Positions 34,056 through 41,517 of a stretch of DNA of 64,000 nucleotides are shown piece by piece. How positions within the stretch are numbered: position 1 is the first letter of the stretch; each line of letters starts with the position of its first letter. This DNA comes from JALZMG01 sp963739975 (lineage in GTDB: Bacteria; Actinomycetota; Acidimicrobiia; Acidimicrobiales; Ilumatobacteraceae). The DNA is taken from positions 124,001 to 188,000 of the forward strand of contig CAVUCK010000018.1 in assembly GCA_963739975.1 (NCBI GenBank), given 5' to 3'. The notes below the pieces were generated by a model. It made no database searches. It worked only from the letters and a program-made list of their open reading frames with translations, and had not been told where the DNA came from. A program made the position numbers and the translations under genes.

Positions 34056-34868
34056 GTGAGCACGACGACGGAACGGGCAGCGGTCGGGTCGATGCTGCGG
34101 GACTGGCGGGAGGACCGCCGCCGCAGCCAGCTCGACCTGTCCCTCGACGTCGGGGTCTCGACCCGACACCTCAGCTACGTGGAGACCGGGAAGGCCAAGC
34201 CGTCGCCGGAGCTGGTCCTGGCCCTCGCCGAGCACCTCGACGTCCCGCTGCGCGAGCGCAACACGATGCTCCTGGCCGCCGGGTACGCGCCGCGCTACCA
34301 GCAGACACCGCTCGAGGACGACGCTTTGGTCTCCGTCCGCCAGGCCCTCTCCGACCTGATCGCCGCCCATGACCCGTACCCGGCCGTGGTCGTCGACCGC
34401 GGCTGGGACGTGGTCATGGCGAACACCGGCGCCCAAGGCTTCCTCGACGGTGTCGCCGCCCACCTGGTCGAACCGCCGATCAACGTCTATCGGGCCACGC
34501 TGCACCCCGAGGGGATGGCCGCGCGGGTCGAGAACCTCGCCGAGTGGTCGCACCACCTCCTGGCCACGCTCGACCGGCAGGTGGCGGTCACGCGGGACGC
34601 CCGCCTGAAGACGCTGCTCGACGAGGTCTCGGATTACCCCAACATCCGCGCCCTCGGGTCGGCGTGGCGGACCCGCTCGGACGTGCCGACGATCCTCGTG
34701 CCCCTGCGGCTGCGGGTCGGCGACGCCGTCGATGCACCGGTGCTGTCGTGGTTCTCGACCAATACCAGCATCGGCACGCCCGTCGACATCACCCTCGAGG
34801 AGCTGCACGTCGAGCTGTTCCACCCGGCCGACCGGGCGACCGCTGCGCTGGTCGGTGGGCGGGCCTGA
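34056..34868 (+). CDS. XRE-family regulator with MmyB-like ligand-binding domain
   Basis: A 270-aa DNA-binding protein. Residues about 10-65 are an XRE helix-turn-helix (LRDWREDRRRSQLDLSLDVG, STRHLSYVETGKAKPSPEL). Residues about 95-265 are the MmyB-like domain: PYPAVVVDRGWDVVMANTGA, NVYRATLHPEGM and SWFSTNTSIGTPVDITLEEL. Homologues are actinobacterial regulators thought to bind fatty acids or other small ligands. GTG start at 34056. The inverted repeat TACGGGAATCCGTA lies just upstream. It may control itself, the upstream SnoaL-like gene, or both. Confidence 0.88.
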   Translation: MSTTTERAAVGSMLRDWREDRRRSQLDLSLDVGVSTRHLSYVETGKAKPSPELVLALAEHLDVPLRERNTMLLAAGYAPRYQQTPLEDDALVSVRQALSDLIAAHDPYPAVVVDRGWDVVMANTGAQGFLDGVAAHLVEPPINVYRATLHPEGMAARVENLAEWSHHLLATLDRQVAVTRDARLKTLLDEVSDYPNIRALGSAWRTRSDVPTILVPLRLRVGDAVDAPVLSWFSTNTSIGTPVDITLEELHVELFHPADRATAALVGGRA

Positions 34869-34903
34869 GGTGTCGCTCGCCCGACCCCCTACGATCGGCA
34901 GCG

Positions 34904-35092
34904 GTGTCACCGACGATCAGCCCGGTCCCGACTGACGAGGAGGCGGTGGCCATCGTCGCCGCCGTCGAGGCGTTGTGGCCCCGCCCGGTCGCCGCCGACG
35001 GACTCGATCCCCGCCGGCCGTCCGTCTGGAAGTTCAGCGGGCGGTGGTGGTCGCAGCCGATCCCGCTGCGGCGCGCCCGTCCCTGGATGTGA
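34904..35092 (+). CDS. Small protein, possibly acyl-CoA carboxylase epsilon-like
   Basis: A 62-aa protein from GTG 34904. It has an N-terminal helix (DEEAVAIVAAVEALWPRP) and a C-terminal VWKFSGRWWSQPIPLRRARP segment. From memory, small actinobacterial proteins near acyl-CoA carboxylase genes (epsilon subunits) share the pattern of a short helix followed by a Trp/Arg-rich end, but the match is loose and no carboxylase genes adjoin. It lies 35 bp after the XRE regulator, and its stop is separated from the next ATG by one base (TGAGATG), so it is translated with the phosphoesterase. Confidence 0.5.
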   Translation: MSPTISPVPTDEEAVAIVAAVEALWPRPVAADGLDPRRPSVWKFSGRWWSQPIPLRRARPWM

Positions 35093-35093
35093 G

Positions 35094-36095
35094 ATGAGCC
35101 TCGAGCTGACGACGGTCAGCGACACGTCGGCGACGTTCCACGACGGCGTGGACGTCGAGGTGCTCACCGACCTCGAGCCGGGGACCGACCACGAGCACCG
35201 CGGCCTCCACTTCCGCACGCTGGTGCGCCCCTCTGGCCCGCTACGCAGCCGCTTCGGCACCGTCAACGACGTCCACTTCGGCGAGGTCGAGGCGGGCCGC
35301 ATCGACGACCACGAGGAGGGTCCGATCAAGCGGCTGCCGCCCGACTCGACGCCGTTCCCCGAGACGATGAACCGTGCTGCGGCGGCCGAGATGGCCGCCG
35401 CCGACCTGGCGGCCGTCGTGGTCAAGGGAGACCTCACGAGCGACGGCACGCCCGAGGAGTTCGCCGACTTCGAGGACTGCTACCGGGTGCCGTTCGGCGA
35501 TCGCCTGCACGTCGTGCGCGGCAACCACGACGCCTACCGGGGCCAGGACCGATACGCCGGCGACCAGTGGATCGAGCTGCCGGGCATCGCCATCGCGCTC
35601 CTGGACACGGCCATCCCGTTCGCCGCGACCGGCACCGTCACGGCCGAGCAGCTGGACTGGCTCGACGCCGGAGCCGCTGCGTCGACCGTACCGGTGATCG
35701 TGATGGGCCACCACCAGCAGTGGGTGGGTGGCAAGCGCAGCCCCGACTACTTCGGCATCTCGCCGGATGCCAGCGAGGCGCTGTCGGCGGTCATGCTGCG
35801 GCGGCCGGCGATCGTCGCCTACACCGCCGGGCACACCCACCGTCACCGGGTGCGGTGGGTCGGCGAGCGGCTGCCGTCGATCGAGGTCGGCTGCGTGAAG
35901 GACTTCCCGGGCACCTGGGCCGAGTACCGCGTGTACGACGGGGGCATCCTGCAGGTCGTCCACCGACTGTCGGCTCCCGAGGCCCTGGCGTGGAGCGAGG
36001 AGTGCCGCGACTTGTACTCGGACTTCGGCGTCGACTACGCGTCGTACGCGCTGGGCCAGCTGAGCGACCGCTGCTTCGCCATCGCATTCCGCTGA
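35094..36095 (+). CDS. Calcineurin-like metallophosphoesterase
   Basis: A 333-aa two-metal phosphoesterase. The metal-binding motifs appear in order: NDVHFGE, VVKGDLTSDG, VVRGNHDAY, VIVMGHHQQW and YTAGHTHRHRVRW. An N-terminal stretch of about 60 residues (VEVLTDLEPGTDHEHRGLHF) precedes them and resembles the beta-sandwich ahead of some PhoD/Icc-like enzymes. No signal peptide, so cytoplasmic. Substrate is unknown; cyclic nucleotides, nucleotides or phosphodiesters are possible. Start ATG 35094 directly after the preceding small gene. Confidence 0.88.
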   Translation: MSLELTTVSDTSATFHDGVDVEVLTDLEPGTDHEHRGLHFRTLVRPSGPLRSRFGTVNDVHFGEVEAGRIDDHEEGPIKRLPPDSTPFPETMNRAAAAEMAAADLAAVVVKGDLTSDGTPEEFADFEDCYRVPFGDRLHVVRGNHDAYRGQDRYAGDQWIELPGIAIALLDTAIPFAATGTVTAEQLDWLDAGAAASTVPVIVMGHHQQWVGGKRSPDYFGISPDASEALSAVMLRRPAIVAYTAGHTHRHRVRWVGERLPSIEVGCVKDFPGTWAEYRVYDGGILQVVHRLSAPEALAWSEECRDLYSDFGVDYASYALGQLSDRCFAIAFR

Positions 36096-36129
36096 CCGCA
36101 CGGCGGCGTTGTCTGCTGAACTGCCGAGC

Positions 36130-37566
36130 ATGAGCGAGCTCGAGGTCGCCGAAGCGGCCGTGCAGGCGGCCATGGACGCGGGTGCCCGCTACGCCGACGC
36201 CCGGGTGATGCACCGTCGCTACGAGGCGATGGCGGCCCGCAACGGCGAGGTCGAAGACGTCACCCAGGACGAGAACGCGGGCGTTGGTGTGCGCGCCCTG
36301 GTCGGGTCGGGCTGGGGGTTCTTCGCCCTCCCCGAGCTGTCCGCCGAGGCCGGTCGGGCGGCGGGCCGGCGGGCCGCCGAGGTCGCCGCGGCGAGCGGTC
36401 GGGTCGCCAGCTCGGCGAGCGGGCTGATCCCCGCCGAGCCGGTCACGGGCTCCTGGACGAGCGAGTGCGTGATCGACCCGCTCGGTGTCGGGCTGTCCGA
36501 CAAGGGCGACCTCCTCGTGCAGGCCACAGCGACGATGCGCGAGCACGGCGCCGACATCGCCGAGGGCATGTACCAGGTCTGGGACACGGCCAAGTGGTTG
36601 GTGTCCAGCGAGGGCCATCGCATCGACCAGCGGATCCGTGAGTGCGGGGCGGGGATCGATGCCATGTCGATCGGCGACGGCGAGACCCAGGTCCGCTCGT
36701 ACCCGGCGGCGCGCGGCCAGTACGCCACCCGCGGGTGGGAGCTCGTCGACGAGCTGGACCTGCTGGCCCACGCGGCGCGCGTCGGGGCGGAGTCGCGGGA
36801 GCTGTTGACGGCGCCACCGTGCCCGAGCGGGGAGACGACGCTGATCCTCGGCAGCGAGCAGATGGCGCTGCAGATCCACGAGTCGGTCGGTCACGCCATC
36901 GAGCTGGACCGCATCCTCGGCTGGGAGGCGGCGTACGCCGGGACGTCCTGGCTCGACCTGGCCCAGCTCGGGTCGCTGCAGTACGGCTCGGAGCTGATGA
37001 ACATCACGATCGACCCGACGATCCCGGGCGCCCTCGGGTCGTTCGGCTACGACGACGAAGGCACGCCGGCGGCGGTGCGCGACGCCGTGCGCGAGGGCCG
37101 CTGGGTCGGCGTGCTGGCCGGGCGCGACTCGGCGGCCGTGGCGGGGCTGGACTACGCCGGCAGCGTGCGGGCCGACGGCTGGGCCCGCTTGCCGATGGTG
37201 CGGATGACCAACGTCGGCTTGGAGCCCGGGCCGCACACGTTGGACGAGATGATCGCCGCCACCGACGACGGGATCTTCATGGAGACCAACCGCTCGTGGT
37301 CGATCGACGACAAGCGGCTCAACTTCCAGTTCGGCTGCGAGGTCGGCTACGAGATCAAGGACGGCGTCAAGGGTCGGCTGCTGCGCAACCCGACGTACAC
37401 GGGCATCGGGCCGCTGTTCTGGCGCTCGATGGACATGCTGTCGTCGGAGACCGAAGCGTGGGGCACCCCGAACTGCGGCAAGGGTCAACCGGGCCAGGTC
37501 GGACACACGGGACACCCGGCCGCGCCGGCCCGCTTCCGCAACGTCCGCGTCGGGGTGCGAGCGTGA
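36130..37566 (+). CDS. tldD: TldD-family metalloprotease
   Basis: A 478-aa protein of the TldD/PmbA family. The zinc motif HESVGH (HExxxH) is in LQIHESVGHAIELDRILGWE, followed by the third-ligand region with TNVGLEPG. C-terminal GCEVGYEIKDGVKGRLLRNP and MDMLSSETEAWGTPNCGKGQ are characteristic. TldD with TldE forms a protease that trims peptides such as microcin precursors and degrades CcdA in E. coli. The ATG at 36130 gives a normal start; the open frame to a TTG at 36109 is less likely. Its partner tldE follows after a long hairpin. Confidence 0.94.
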   Translation: MSELEVAEAAVQAAMDAGARYADARVMHRRYEAMAARNGEVEDVTQDENAGVGVRALVGSGWGFFALPELSAEAGRAAGRRAAEVAAASGRVASSASGLIPAEPVTGSWTSECVIDPLGVGLSDKGDLLVQATATMREHGADIAEGMYQVWDTAKWLVSSEGHRIDQRIRECGAGIDAMSIGDGETQVRSYPAARGQYATRGWELVDELDLLAHAARVGAESRELLTAPPCPSGETTLILGSEQMALQIHESVGHAIELDRILGWEAAYAGTSWLDLAQLGSLQYGSELMNITIDPTIPGALGSFGYDDEGTPAAVRDAVREGRWVGVLAGRDSAAVAGLDYAGSVRADGWARLPMVRMTNVGLEPGPHTLDEMIAATDDGIFMETNRSWSIDDKRLNFQFGCEVGYEIKDGVKGRLLRNPTYTGIGPLFWRSMDMLSSETEAWGTPNCGKGQPGQVGHTGHPAAPARFRNVRVGVRA

Positions 37567-37578
37567 CCGGGCCTTCGT

Positions 37579-37630
37579 CGTTTACGTCCGGATCCTGGTC
37601 GCGCGCGCGACCAAAATCCGGACGTAAACG
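37579..37630. repeat. 52-bp near-perfect palindrome between tldD and tldE (family C)
   Basis: CGTTTACGTCCGGAT (37579-37593) pairs with ATCCGGACGTAAACG (37616-37630). After a CC/AA mismatch the pairing continues through TGGTCGCG with its complement, leaving almost no loop. It sits 12 bp after the tldD stop and 21 bp before the tldE start. It may attenuate read-through into tldE or be a mobile hairpin. Confidence 0.85.
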
Positions 37631-37651
37631 AGGGTGGGGGTGGGGGTGTAC

Positions 37652-39088
37652 GTGAGTGAACCGAGGGAGGTCGCCCGGCAGGTGCTCGAGCGGGCGACGG
37701 CGGCAGCGGTCGGCGCCGACGTCGAGGTGTCGGTCGATCGCAACCAGCTGGCGCTGACCCGCTTCGCCGGCTCGGCGATCCACCAGAACGTCGCCGACGA
37801 CGTCGTCGGCGTGCGCGTCCGCATCCACCACGACGGCCGGACCACGTCAGCCTCGACGACGCGTGTCGACGCCGAGGGGCTGCAGGCGATCGTCGATCGT
37901 GTGGTGGCGGCCGTCGCCGTGGCCCCGCTCGACCCGGGTTGGCCGGGCGTCGCACCGCCGTCGCCGACCGGCCCGCCGGCGCCCGTCGACCCGGCCACGG
38001 CCGACGCCGCACCCGATGACCGGGCCGGCGTGGTGGCCGCGTTCGTCGAGGCGGCCGGCGGCCTGGAGACGGCCGGCTATTGCCGCACTGGGCACTGGTC
38101 GGGCGCGTTTGCCAACAGTGCGGGCCAGCAGGTGACCGGCGAGCGCGCCGACGTGGCCGTCGACGGCATCGCCCGCCTCGCCGGTGCCGACGGGGTTGCT
38201 CGCGCCGCGTCCGGGCGGCTGGCCGACATCGACGGCGCCGCACTCGGGGCGCGGGCGGCGGCGAAGGCGCGCGCCGGCGGCGACGCCGACGAGCTGGCAC
38301 CTGCCCGTCTCGAGGTCGTGCTCGAACCGACGGCCGTCGCCGACGTCCTGCAGGGGCTGAGCTGGTACGGCTTCAACGCCAAGGCCGTCGAGGAGCGGCG
38401 CTCGTTCGTTCGCCTCGGGGAGGCCCAGTTCGACGGCGCGGTGACGATCGTCGACGACGCCGCGGCGACCGGCGATGCCTATGACGCCGAGGGCACGCCG
38501 TGCCGGCGCACCGTCCTGGTCGAGGCCGGCGTCAGCTCGTCGCTGACCCACGACCGCAGGACGGCGGCAGCCGCCGGCGCATCGTCGACCGGCCACAGTG
38601 TCGGCGCGCCGTCGTTCGGCGGCATCGCCACCCACGTGCAACTGCTGCCGAATGCGTCGATGGGTCAAGTTGTGAGCGAGCGTCCGGGCCAGGCCGCGTC
38701 GCTAACGGCGAAGGCAAGCGAGCGAACGATTGAGATAGCCGGCCCGATCGTCGACACGTCCACGGCGGAGCTGGTGGCTGCGGTCGAGCGCGGCGTCTTG
38801 GTGACCGACCTCTGGTACACCCGCGTCCTCGACCCGCGGACGCTGGCGACGACCGGTCTGACGCGCAACGGCATCTGGCTGATCGAGGACGGCGAGATCG
38901 TCCGCCCGCTGCGCAACTTCCGCTTCACGCAGTCCTACGCCGAGGCGTTGATGCCCGGCAACGTGCTCGGCGTCGGGCGGGTGGCTCACGCCATGCCCGG
39001 CGACACCTACGGCGCCGACATGCCGCGCTGGACGGCACCGGCGCTGCGCCTGGCGACGTGGAACTTCACGGGCGGCGCCAGCGGCTGA
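37652..39088 (+). CDS. TldE/PmbA-family protein
   Basis: A 478-aa partner of TldD, homologous but without the zinc motif, as in other TldE proteins. Family features include LTRFAGSAIHQNVADDVVGV, SWYGFNAKAVEERRSF, VLVTDLWYTRVLDPRTLATTG and RNGIWLIEDGEIVRPLRNFR. The GTG at 37652 follows a G-rich ribosome-binding site (GGGTGGGGG). An unusual segment at about 38665-38740 uses codons rare in this genome (CTA, ATA, ATT, GCA) and encodes a short stretch (SERPGQAASLTAKASER) absent from the typical family pattern as I recall it. The 3' end overlaps the convergent gene by 23 bp. Confidence 0.9.
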   Translation: MSEPREVARQVLERATAAAVGADVEVSVDRNQLALTRFAGSAIHQNVADDVVGVRVRIHHDGRTTSASTTRVDAEGLQAIVDRVVAAVAVAPLDPGWPGVAPPSPTGPPAPVDPATADAAPDDRAGVVAAFVEAAGGLETAGYCRTGHWSGAFANSAGQQVTGERADVAVDGIARLAGADGVARAASGRLADIDGAALGARAAAKARAGGDADELAPARLEVVLEPTAVADVLQGLSWYGFNAKAVEERRSFVRLGEAQFDGAVTIVDDAAATGDAYDAEGTPCRRTVLVEAGVSSSLTHDRRTAAAAGASSTGHSVGAPSFGGIATHVQLLPNASMGQVVSERPGQAASLTAKASERTIEIAGPIVDTSTAELVAAVERGVLVTDLWYTRVLDPRTLATTGLTRNGIWLIEDGEIVRPLRNFRFTQSYAEALMPGNVLGVGRVAHAMPGDTYGADMPRWTAPALRLATWNFTGGASG

Positions 39089-39698
39089 TCGTCGGCTCGA
39101 ACCCGTGCCGCAGCGCGGCGACCGACGTCGGTGGGGTGAGCACCTGCCGGGTACCCGTCGGTCGAACGATCGGCGGCCCCCATCCGGCGAACGAGAACCG
39201 GTGGGCGGCGTCGCCGACGAGGAGCATCGCGTCGTCCCCGTCGACGATGACCGTGCCGTCGGGCAGCTCGGCGGCGTCGGCGGTCCACGCGATCCGATCG
39301 TGGCGGCGGTCGAGTCCGCGACCGCGCCGATGCCGCTCGGCCTGCAGCCGCCGGTCGAGCTGCTTGGCCAGCAGCGGCCGGTCGGAGCCAGCCGCCGCCG
39401 TGACCGCATCTCGGTACGCCACGTAGTCCTCGCGCCGACACGTCGCACACGGCCGGTGCCCGGCGGCCAGCGCGACCGCGTCGTCGAGGAAGAAGATCGG
39501 CGTCCACCGGCGCGGCGCGGCGATGGGGTGCCGCCACTCGCGGAACGAGGTGCGGCAAGTGATCCACAGCTGGCTGCCGTGGTGGCGCACGACGCGCTCG
39601 TCGTCGTCGACCACGCACCCTCGGTTGCCCGTGAAGTGCCCACGTTCGTCGACGGCGTGGAGATCACCCCACGGATCGACGCGGTTGCGGCGCGGCAC
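39066..39698 (-). CDS. Conserved hypothetical protein (GHRPCxxCRR motif)
   Basis: A 210-aa protein with a conserved pattern I recognise from uncharacterised actinobacterial proteins: RGHFTGNRGCV near the N-terminus, WITCRTSFREWRH, TPIFFLDDAVALAAGHRPC and ATCRREDY. The CxxC pair and nearby His could bind metal. A C-terminal beta-rich half follows (TVIVDGDDAMLLVGDAAHRF). No signal peptide. It starts 4 bp after the APH-type kinase stop on the same strand, so they form an operon, and its 3' end overlaps tldE by 23 bp in convergent orientation. Function unknown. Confidence 0.75.
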   Translation of the reverse strand: MPRRNRVDPWGDLHAVDERGHFTGNRGCVVDDDERVVRHHGSQLWITCRTSFREWRHPIAAPRRWTPIFFLDDAVALAAGHRPCATCRREDYVAYRDAVTAAAGSDRPLLAKQLDRRLQAERHRRGRGLDRRHDRIAWTADAAELPDGTVIVDGDDAMLLVGDAAHRFSFAGWGPPIVRPTGTRQVLTPPTSVAALRHGFEPTISRWRRP

Positions 39699-39702
39699 CC
39701 GC

Positions 39703-40512
39703 TCAGCCCAGTGCAGCGGCGAAGCGCTCGCGGTTGGCGGCGTACCACGCTCGCCGACGGTCGAACTTGGCCATGCCGCCGGTTGCCTCGACCATCGCCT
39801 TGAACGCCTCGTTGCCCTCGTCCAGCCGCCGCTGCAGGAACCGTCCGCCGCGCTCGATGCCGCCGGCCAGTACGTCGAGAAACGCCGTGCGGTCCGGCGG
39901 CAGCCCGTAGGCGTCGGCGACGACGCGCAGCCGGCGGAACGGGTCGAACGGCGGCGTCCGACCGAGCAGCACGGCGTCGTCGTCGGCGTCCATCGGCACG
40001 TTCATCCGGGCGAACGTCGCCAGGTCGTGCAGCCGCCGCCCGGGGGCGGCGAAGTCGAAGTCCAGCAGGCCGACCGCCTCGCCGTCCCGGTACACGAGGT
40101 TCTCGAGGCACACGTCGTTGTGGCAGACGATGAGCTCCGACTGATCGAGGGTTGCCGCCTCCGGGTCGGCCATCTCCGTGCTCCAAGTGGCGCCGGGCGG
40201 CGGGACGTAGCGAGCGCTGACGTCGTGGAAGCGCCGCAGCAGCTGCGTTGCGCTGGCCAGCGCCCCATCGGTTTGCGCCCACGCCGGGTACGGCGGCACG
40301 GCGACGTCGCCGTCGATGAACTCCAGCCGCTCGCGACCGTCAGGCTCGACGCCGAGCGGCATGCTGGCGCCGTCGAAGCCCTCGGTGCGCAGGAAGCGCA
40401 AGAAGTGGTGGATGGTCGGCGTGTGCGGGTTGGACGGGCGCAGGACGTGTGGGCCGCGACGGACCACAGCATCGGCGTTGGCGACGCCGCCGTGCAGCAC
40501 CACGTCCTCCAC
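39703..40512 (-). CDS. Aminoglycoside-phosphotransferase-family kinase
   Basis: A 269-aa APH/choline-kinase fold protein. The catalytic loop is VCHNDVCLENLVY (Asp and Asn) and the metal-binding motif is GLLDFDFAAPG. The nucleotide-binding N-lobe contains VVRRGPHVLRPSN and GASMPLGVEPDGRERLEF. Such enzymes phosphorylate aminoglycosides, choline, homoserine or other small alcohols; the substrate cannot be told. GTG 40512 is chosen because the open frame upstream runs antisense through the VOC gene. It is divergent from that gene with a 60-bp gap and leads an operon with the next hypothetical gene. Confidence 0.85.
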   Translation of the reverse strand: MEDVVLHGGVANADAVVRRGPHVLRPSNPHTPTIHHFLRFLRTEGFDGASMPLGVEPDGRERLEFIDGDVAVPPYPAWAQTDGALASATQLLRRFHDVSARYVPPPGATWSTEMADPEAATLDQSELIVCHNDVCLENLVYRDGEAVGLLDFDFAAPGRRLHDLATFARMNVPMDADDDAVLLGRTPPFDPFRRLRVVADAYGLPPDRTAFLDVLAGGIERGGRFLQRRLDEGNEAFKAMVEATGGMAKFDRRRAWYAANRERFAAALG

Positions 40513-40572
40513 ACCACGAGGGTACGAGCGTCCGGTGAGGGGTCGTCGGAGGGGTCGTGGTGGACTGCGGCG

Positions 40573-41118
40573 ATGGACGCTCCCGGCAAGCAGCAGTGGT
40601 TCCAGGTCGCCTACCTCGTCAACGACCTCGACGACGCGATGGACAAGTGGACCCGGCTGTTCGGCGCCGGACCGTTCTCGGTGACCGAGCACCACCGCAC
40701 CGACAAGTTCATGTACCGGGGGACCGACCAGGAGGCCGACGTGTCCTACGCCTTCGGCTACCTCGGCGACACCATGATCCAGTTCATCGTCCAGCACGAC
40801 GAGACGCCGTCGATCTACCGCGACATGTATGCCGCCGGCAATGAGGGCTACCACCACGTGGCCTACCTCGTCCACGACTTCGAGGCGGAGTACGAGAAGC
40901 TCGGTGCCATGGGGTTCGAGCCGGCCTGCCGGCTCTACGCCGACGGGGTCGACGCCGCCTACTTCGACACCCGTGACGTGACCGGAGGGTTCACGGAGAT
41001 CCACGGCGATCCGCCGCACATCCTCGGCGCGTTCGCCACGTGGCGACGAGCCCACGAGCTGTACCGTCCCGGCGAGGACCCGATGATCCTGCGCCGCCGC
41101 GACGCCCGCAAGGAGTAG
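40573..41118 (+). CDS. Glyoxalase/VOC-superfamily protein
   Basis: A 181-aa vicinal-oxygen-chelate fold protein. N-terminal module: WFQVAYLVNDLDDAMDKWT, with GPFSVTEHH. C-terminal module: GYHHVAYLVHDFEAEYEKLG and a final TEIHGDP. The repeated betaalphabetabetabeta units and the HHVAY/EIHG residues fit a metal-dependent VOC enzyme such as a dioxygenase or lyase. The exact reaction is unknown. ATG at 40573 is the first start compatible with the divergent kinase gene. A paired-arm repeat follows its stop. Confidence 0.85.
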   Translation: MDAPGKQQWFQVAYLVNDLDDAMDKWTRLFGAGPFSVTEHHRTDKFMYRGTDQEADVSYAFGYLGDTMIQFIVQHDETPSIYRDMYAAGNEGYHHVAYLVHDFEAEYEKLGAMGFEPACRLYADGVDAAYFDTRDVTGGFTEIHGDPPHILGAFATWRRAHELYRPGEDPMILRRRDARKE

Positions 41119-41127
41119 GCGCGCCGC

Positions 41128-41177
41128 CTCATGGTCCGAGATGTGGCGGGACGGGTCGCCAGAAGTCGGACCTTGAG
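41128..41177. terminator. Convergent-end inverted repeat
   Basis: CTCATGGTCCGA (41128-41139) pairs with TCGGACCTTGAG (41166-41177) with one T-T mismatch. The enclosed stretch has a second small stem GGCG/CGCC. It fills the gap between the VOC gene stop (41118) and the ferredoxin gene stop (41179), as expected for a bidirectional terminator, but lacks a U-tract. Confidence 0.55.
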
Positions 41178-41178
41178 G

Positions 41179-41466
41179 TCAGATGGCGAGGTCGTCGACC
41201 AGTTTGCGGGCGGCCGCCCGGTCCGTGAACCACAGGGCGTTGATCTCGGTCCACCGCGCCGGCGCCGGCGGGCGCCCCTCGGCCGTGGCGATCGCCCCGA
41301 CGGGGCACGCCGGCAGGCACGCATCGCACCCGATGCACTCCTCGGGGTCGATGTAGCAGACACGATCGTCGTCGGTCGTGTGGATGCACTCGACTGGGCA
41401 CACCGACACGCACGACTCGTCCTTCACGTCGATGCAGGCGTCGGTGATCACATAGATCGACGGCAC
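41179..41466 (-). CDS. 7Fe ferredoxin ([3Fe-4S][4Fe-4S], FdxA type)
   Basis: A 95-aa electron carrier. The first cluster region has CIDVKDESCVSVCPVECI, and the second has CIGCDACLPACPVGAI, which supplies the classical CxxCxxC...CP ligands. A C-terminal extension contains WTEINALWF and RAAARKLVDDL, typical of actinobacterial FdxA. GTG 41466 is preferred because AGGGAGG lies 5 nt upstream. It is divergent from the P450 gene with 51 bp between starts, which suggests that it donates electrons to that P450. Confidence 0.93.
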   Translation of the reverse strand: MPSIYVITDACIDVKDESCVSVCPVECIHTTDDDRVCYIDPEECIGCDACLPACPVGAIATAEGRPPAPARWTEINALWFTDRAAARKLVDDLAI

Positions 41467-41517
41467 GTCCACCTCCCTTCGGGCTGGTCCACGCGCCCAC
41501 CGTAGGGTCTCGCGCCG

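Noticed and set aside
39523..40572. Upstream extension of the VOC gene frame
   Set aside because: It is antisense to the APH-type kinase and has no recognisable content.
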